From assembly GCA_964221845.1 (NCBI GenBank), contig CAXPZW010000014.1:1-26894 (forward strand): a DNA stretch of 26,894 nucleotides. Direction: 5' to 3'. The stretch is from CAXPZW01 sp964221845 (GTDB lineage Bacteria; Bacteroidota; Bacteroidia; Flavobacteriales_D; Sanyastnellaceae). The translations under genes and the position numbers were made by a program. This document shows positions 23,522-26,894 of this stretch, in pieces. Position 1 is the first letter of the stretch, and the number at the start of each line of letters is the position of its first letter. The notes under the pieces are model-generated. The model searched no databases, had not been told where the DNA came from, and saw only the letters and a list, made by a program, of their open reading frames with translations.

Positions 23522-24115
23522 TCACACTTGCCCAAACGCGTAGAGCATTTCCCGGGCGATTTGGCGGCAGCGGGCATCGTAGGTCAAGGCCTCGCTAGGA
23601 GTGTCGTCGCTTACTTTGGGATCGATGAAGGGCAGGGAGATGCGCGCCGCGGCCCCCAGCACTACTGGACAGCCTTCATCGGCATCGGTACAGGTCATGA
23701 CCGCGCAAAACCCACTCTCAGGATTGACGGGGTCTGCGTAGGTTTTGGACCAGCAGGTCACGCCTTCGCCTTCGCTCCAACGCACGTGGTAGCGCGGGTT
23801 CACACCAGGTACACCTTCTGCCTGCAAGCCCACGCGTTCCAGCGCGGCAACGATGCGCGGGTTCATGGCCGTGGTCTGGGTCCCTCCAGAAAAACTGGCG
23901 ATGCGTGAAATGCCGTGGTAGTCACAAGCAGCTGCTCCCCAAATCTGTCCCAGGTGGCTGCGGCGGCTGTTGTGGGTACAGATGAAGTTGAAGGCCTTGG
24001 ACTCCGAGGAACGGTAGAACGTTGCAAGCCCGTCAAGGACCGCTTTGCGTTCAGCCGGAATCTGGTCCAGTTCCAAAGCAATCTGATCGAGGTAGGTGCG
24101 TACGGCGTCAAACAT
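23522..24115 (-). CDS. Arsenate reductase / low-molecular-weight phosphatase family protein
   Basis: A 197-residue protein with a 40-residue helical N-terminal extension followed by an LMW-PTP fold. The P-loop C46-x5-R52-S is in 'ICTHNSRRSH'. A second cysteine pair C142-x6-C149 in 'MTCTDADEGCPV' and 'FIDPK' downstream reproduce the redox triad and general-acid region of thioredoxin-coupled ArsC (pI258 type: Cys10, Cys82, Cys89). It is therefore likely an arsenate reductase or a redox-regulated phosphatase rather than an ordinary tyrosine phosphatase. ATG 24115 is preferred over GTG 24121. No arsenite exporter or ArsR lies nearby. It is transcribed on its own, downstream of the terminator that ends the haloperoxidase-like gene. 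Confidence 0.8.
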   Translation of the reverse strand: MFDAVRTYLDQIALELDQIPAERKAVLDGLATFYRSSESKAFNFICTHNSRRSHLGQIWGAAACDYHGISRIASFSGGTQTTAMNPRIVAALERVGLQAEGVPGVNPRYHVRWSEGEGVTCWSKTYADPVNPESGFCAVMTCTDADEGCPVVLGAAARISLPFIDPKVSDDTPSEALTYDARCRQIAREMLYAFGQV

Positions 24116-24131
24116 GCCCACGAAGGTACCC

Positions 24132-24167
24132 GCAAAACGAAAACGGCCACCCCGCAGGATGGCCGTT
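24132..24167 (-). terminator. Rho-independent terminator of the haloperoxidase-like gene
   Basis: A perfect 8-base-pair stem (24142-24149 with 24160-24167) and a 10-base loop. On the minus strand it is followed by TTTTCGTTTT. It starts 22 bases after the stop codon at 24189. Confidence 0.8.
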
Positions 24168-24188
24168 CACGTGAGACTTGAAGTTTTC

Positions 24189-26894
24189 TTAACGCACTTC
24201 TACGATGAAGTGTTGGGCTTGCCCGTCGCGCTCCAGGCGCAGCAGGTAGGTGCCCGCGCTCCAGCCGGCAGTGGCCACTTGGAGCGGCGCGCCTGCTACA
24301 GCTTGCAGTTGCTCAGAGGTCACCAGGCGACCGGTGGCGTCCAGTACGTCTACCTGCACTTGGCCGCCGAGCAGTACTTCCACTTGGAGCGGTTGGCCTG
24401 CAGTAGCCGGGTTGGGGTAGATGTTGCCAAAGGCCACGCCTTCCACTTCTTCCACGCCTACCGATGGGTCGGTCATGTCAAAGAAGTCGGCCACGGTTTG
24501 GGCTTCCATGGGGTTGCCCTGCGCGTCGAGCGCACCGTCGATGGCAATGTCAATGTCATTCAGGAACCCAAAGGCACCGGCCACATCAAATGCGTGGCTG
24601 TAGGTGGTGCTGCTGATCCAGCCGCTGGCGGCAGCATTGGCAGTCAGGCCATTGGCGGTGGGGTCCTCAACCGGGAAGGTCAGGGCAGGGGTGGATTCCA
24701 TGTCCATGGCCTCGTCGAAGATGGTGAGGATCACAAAGCCCTCGTCGCCCACGTTGTAACCGTTCACCACGTAAGTGTTGGCTGAGTTCCAGCTCACCAG
24801 CGGGTTGCGAGTGTCGATCGAGAACAGCGCCTCGGCCACCGCAGTGGTCATGGCGTTGCCCGCAGCATCGGTGTTGCCTGAGGCTTCCACAATCACATCG
24901 TCGGTTTCCACACCTGCATCGGTGAGGTCAAACGCGGCGTAGTACTGCATGTCGGTGTTCCACGCGCTGGCGTCTTCGTTCCATGCGATGGTGCCGGAAG
25001 GGTCTTGTACGGGGAAGGCGAAGGTGGGAGCGGCATCGGTGTTCATGGCTTCGGAGAAGTCCACCGTGATGCCCCAGGTGGTGGTGGCATCGGTGATCCA
25101 ATCGCTGTCCGCACCAAGCGTGGCCGATGGGTTTTCGGTGTCCACCACAAGGGCGCCTTCATTCAAGGAAACGCTGTTGGCGTTGCCATCGAGGTCGAGC
25201 GCACCGGTGATTTCGGCGTCGATGCTCAGGGCTTCGTTGGCGTCAATAGCGGTGAACGAGAAGCGGTAAGTCATGTCGTCCATCCACATGCTGGCGGCTT
25301 CTTCCCACATCAAGCTGGCTGACGGGTCGGCGCCGGTAAAGGCAATCGCTGGAGCCATGCCCATGTCCATCATCTCATCAAAGGTGATGTCCAATGTCAC
25401 TTCCATGCCGTTTGAAGCATCGCTAACCACCACCATGTTGGCTGCTGCGCCGGTCACTTCCGGGTTGCGTTGGGCCAAGGTGAGCATGCCGGCCTCGGGG
25501 GCCATCACTTGCGGGTTGCCAGCGGCGTCGCGTGCCAGGGCTACTGCTACGGTGATGTCGGTTAGGTCAACATTCGAGTCGGTCACGTCAAAGGCAGCCA
25601 TGTAGGTGTCCTCGGTGGTCCACATGCTGGCGTCGGTGTTGTGTATAATGTTGTCTGCACCTGCGCCAGCGGACAGGGTGATGGTCGGATGAGCGCCGGT
25701 GTCCATGGCTTCGTCGAAGGTCACCTCCCAGGTGATGCCGGTAGCAACAGCTGCGTCTGTAATGGCAGCCGCCATGCCGGTGGCGGTCACTTCAGGGTTG
25801 TGGGTGTCGATGTTAAAGGCGTTGCCAAGCAGGCCGGTCTTTTGAGCAACTCCGCTCCAGTTGACCGCGCCGTCCACTTTGGCGTGGATGGCCGAGAGGG
25901 TCTCGTCGGCGTCGGTGACGTCAAAGCTCCAGGTGTAGGTAAAGGCGTTGTCCCAACCTTCTGCAGCCAGCGCGAGGGTGGCCGAAGGATCATCGTTGGT
26001 GAAGCTCAGGGTAGGAGCAACTCCCGTGTCCATCAACTCAGAGAAGGTCACGCTCATGGTAAAGGTGCCCAGGGCTTCTGAGTCGGTCACCGTGGCAACG
26101 GAGGTGTTTTTCTCGGTGATGTATGGACGGTTGCCGCTGGCAAAGCTATCGGCAAATTCAAAGGCTTCGATGCCAATGTCGTGGCCGATGATGCGGCCGG
26201 GGATGTCGTCCGCTGGAGGGTGAATGCCACCCCAAATGCGTGAGAGCGAGCACTGGTCTGACGCATCGCGGTACGAAGGCCATTGCAGTTGCACATCGGT
26301 GGTGGGCCCTTCCTCGAACACGAGGAATTGGTTCTGATCGCAATCAAAGATGCCCAAGCCGCCGGGGAAGTATGGCGAACCGGTCATTTTGGTCAGGATC
26401 TCTGCGGCAGCACGCGAGTAGGTCGAGTGGCCCGAAACGTAGCCCGCAAAAGGGGGGGTTACGAAGCTCGGACGTTGGTACGGCCACCAGTCTTTGGCCA
26501 AGATCCAACCCACACCTGCGACGTCGATGAACGGGTTGGTGATGTAGTCGGGTCCGCGCCATGCGAGGATTTTGATTTCGTCCACGTTCTCGCCAAACTC
26601 GCCGGCCAGCTCGTCGCCTTCTTCTACCAGCTCAATGTAGCCGGGCACCAGCGGGAAGCCCGCAGGGTTGTAGTTGGGCAACATGATGTCGCTGGATTGG
26701 CCCATCTCACCCATGTAGCGGATGGCGCTTACCGGGCGTACGTAGTTATAGTACCCTTTAATACTCCACGCTGCGATGGCCGCATCGTGCATGGCACCGC
26801 CGAGTCCGAAGTAGGTTTTTACGTCCCATTCGAGGTCGCTGAGGATGGGGCCTTCGCCTTCCCAACGCTTTTCGAGTTCGGGGTGGTAGTTCAC
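24189..26894 (-). CDS. Vanadium haloperoxidase/PAP2-like protein with five Ig-like repeats and T9SS tail, 5' truncated
   Basis: The frame is open to the window edge, giving 901 visible residues; start and signal peptide lie outside. Residues about 1-255 form a PAP2/vanadium-haloperoxidase-like helical domain. 'RPVSAIR' (53-59), S154-G-H156 in 'GYVSGHSTYS' and 'SRIWGGIH' (R219, H225) correspond to the vanadate/phosphate pocket, with H156 as acid/base and H225 as the residue that would bind vanadium. Five Ig-like repeats of about 110 residues follow (264-810), each with a 'F(D/S)E.M(D/N)' motif near its start and an 'AA(x)FD(V/L)TD'-type strand. The end is a Por type A tail ('IYPNPATAGQ' ... 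'GTYLLRLERDGQ'). Whether it is a haloperoxidase or an acid phosphatase cannot be told from sequence. Confidence 0.85.
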   Translation of the reverse strand: MNYHPELEKRWEGEGPILSDLEWDVKTYFGLGGAMHDAAIAAWSIKGYYNYVRPVSAIRYMGEMGQSSDIMLPNYNPAGFPLVPGYIELVEEGDELAGEFGENVDEIKILAWRGPDYITNPFIDVAGVGWILAKDWWPYQRPSFVTPPFAGYVSGHSTYSRAAAEILTKMTGSPYFPGGLGIFDCDQNQFLVFEEGPTTDVQLQWPSYRDASDQCSLSRIWGGIHPPADDIPGRIIGHDIGIEAFEFADSFASGNRPYITEKNTSVATVTDSEALGTFTMSVTFSELMDTGVAPTLSFTNDDPSATLALAAEGWDNAFTYTWSFDVTDADETLSAIHAKVDGAVNWSGVAQKTGLLGNAFNIDTHNPEVTATGMAAAITDAAVATGITWEVTFDEAMDTGAHPTITLSAGAGADNIIHNTDASMWTTEDTYMAAFDVTDSNVDLTDITVAVALARDAAGNPQVMAPEAGMLTLAQRNPEVTGAAANMVVVSDASNGMEVTLDITFDEMMDMGMAPAIAFTGADPSASLMWEEAASMWMDDMTYRFSFTAIDANEALSIDAEITGALDLDGNANSVSLNEGALVVDTENPSATLGADSDWITDATTTWGITVDFSEAMNTDAAPTFAFPVQDPSGTIAWNEDASAWNTDMQYYAAFDLTDAGVETDDVIVEASGNTDAAGNAMTTAVAEALFSIDTRNPLVSWNSANTYVVNGYNVGDEGFVILTIFDEAMDMESTPALTFPVEDPTANGLTANAAASGWISSTTYSHAFDVAGAFGFLNDIDIAIDGALDAQGNPMEAQTVADFFDMTDPSVGVEEVEGVAFGNIYPNPATAGQPLQVEVLLGGQVQVDVLDATGRLVTSEQLQAVAGAPLQVATAGWSAGTYLLRLERDGQAQHFIVEVR
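24465..26105 (-). repeat. Five tandem Ig-like protein repeats encoded in the haloperoxidase-like gene
   Basis: The repeated signature 'FSELMDTG', 'FDEAMDTG', 'FDEMMDMG', 'FSEAMNTD', 'FDEAMDME' occurs at visible residues 285, 393, 505, 613 and 726, spacings 108, 112, 108 and 113. Repeats end in 'DTHNPEV', 'AQRNPEV', 'DTENPSA', 'DTRNPLV' and 'MTDPSV'. They resemble bacterial SbsA-type Ig-like domains and probably act as a spacer or adhesive stalk. Confidence 0.8.

Noticed and set aside
23101..23577. A 158-codon minus-strand frame over the coiled-coil gene
   Set aside because: It is antisense to the 23242 gene and continues into the arsenate-reductase gene in another frame; no family resemblance.
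24465..26105. Possible CRISPR or DNA-level tandem repeat
   Set aside because: The periodicity of about 330 bases reflects diverged protein domains; there are no identical short repeats or spacers.

Overview
This window looks like a compact chromosomal segment of a member of the Bacteroidota, most likely a fairly GC-rich relative of the Flavobacteriales. The evidence is two large secreted proteins ending in type IX secretion (T9SS) sorting tails (Por type A, 'FPNPSEGTF' and 'YPNPATAGQ'), a lack of obvious Shine-Dalgarno sequences, several TAnnTTTG-type -7 promoter elements, Bacteroidota-specific families (DUF3822, the PD40 protein), and the gene order NUDIX<>pyrE-SRPBCC><birA<>rsfS-ftsH-cdsA-psd. 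I recall that order as common in this phylum but could not check it here. I see no rRNA, tRNA, CRISPR array, IS element or prophage.

Layout. 1-911: the 3' part of a PD40 beta-propeller protein. 908-3442 (-): secreted GH2 beta-mannosidase. 3461-3703: small unknown protein. 3700-5420 (-): aroE and a DUF368/PopT transporter gene, overlapping by ATGA. 5531-5995: DUF1761 membrane protein, followed by a terminator and a cluster of short repeats. 6127-7903 (-): RecD-like helicase followed by a single-domain rhodanese. 8045-12391 (+): a tightly packed run of a membrane protein with a pseudopilin-like stretch, DUF3822, rsmD, coaD and a secreted thioredoxin-fold protein. 12376-12999 (-): NUDIX hydrolase, divergent with only 8 bases to pyrE. 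13008-14076 (+): pyrE and an SRPBCC protein. 14067-14807 (-): birA. 14901-18963 (+): rsfS, ftsH, cdsA, psd and an undescribed 39-codon lipoprotein-like ORF, closed by a strong bidirectional terminator. 19009-22026 (-): T9SS-exported M36-like metalloprotease. 22192-22875 (+): AlbA_2 (Schlafen-type) DNA-binding protein. 22838-23233: weak hypothetical ORF. 23242-23469: coiled-coil microprotein. 23522-24115 (-): arsenate reductase/LMW phosphatase family. 24189-26894 (-): the 3' part of a vanadium haloperoxidase/PAP2-like protein with five Ig-like repeats and a T9SS tail.

How the genes work together. Most are housekeeping: shikimate pathway, CoA, pyrimidine and phospholipid synthesis, biotinylation, ribosome maturation and silencing, membrane proteolysis. 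The rsfS-ftsH-cdsA-psd block joins translation control, membrane quality control and phospholipid synthesis. The exported set (mannosidase, protease, haloperoxidase-like protein) fits a polymer-degrading, probably aquatic, heterotroph; that is inference. The most distinctive features are the dense packing (convergent genes sharing stop-codon bases, divergent genes 8 and 18 bases apart with predicted leaderless or near-leaderless transcripts), the tiny lipoprotein after psd, the pseudopilin-like/DUF3822 pair, and the haloperoxidase-Ig-T9SS fusion. I do not see a clear new defence or mobile system.
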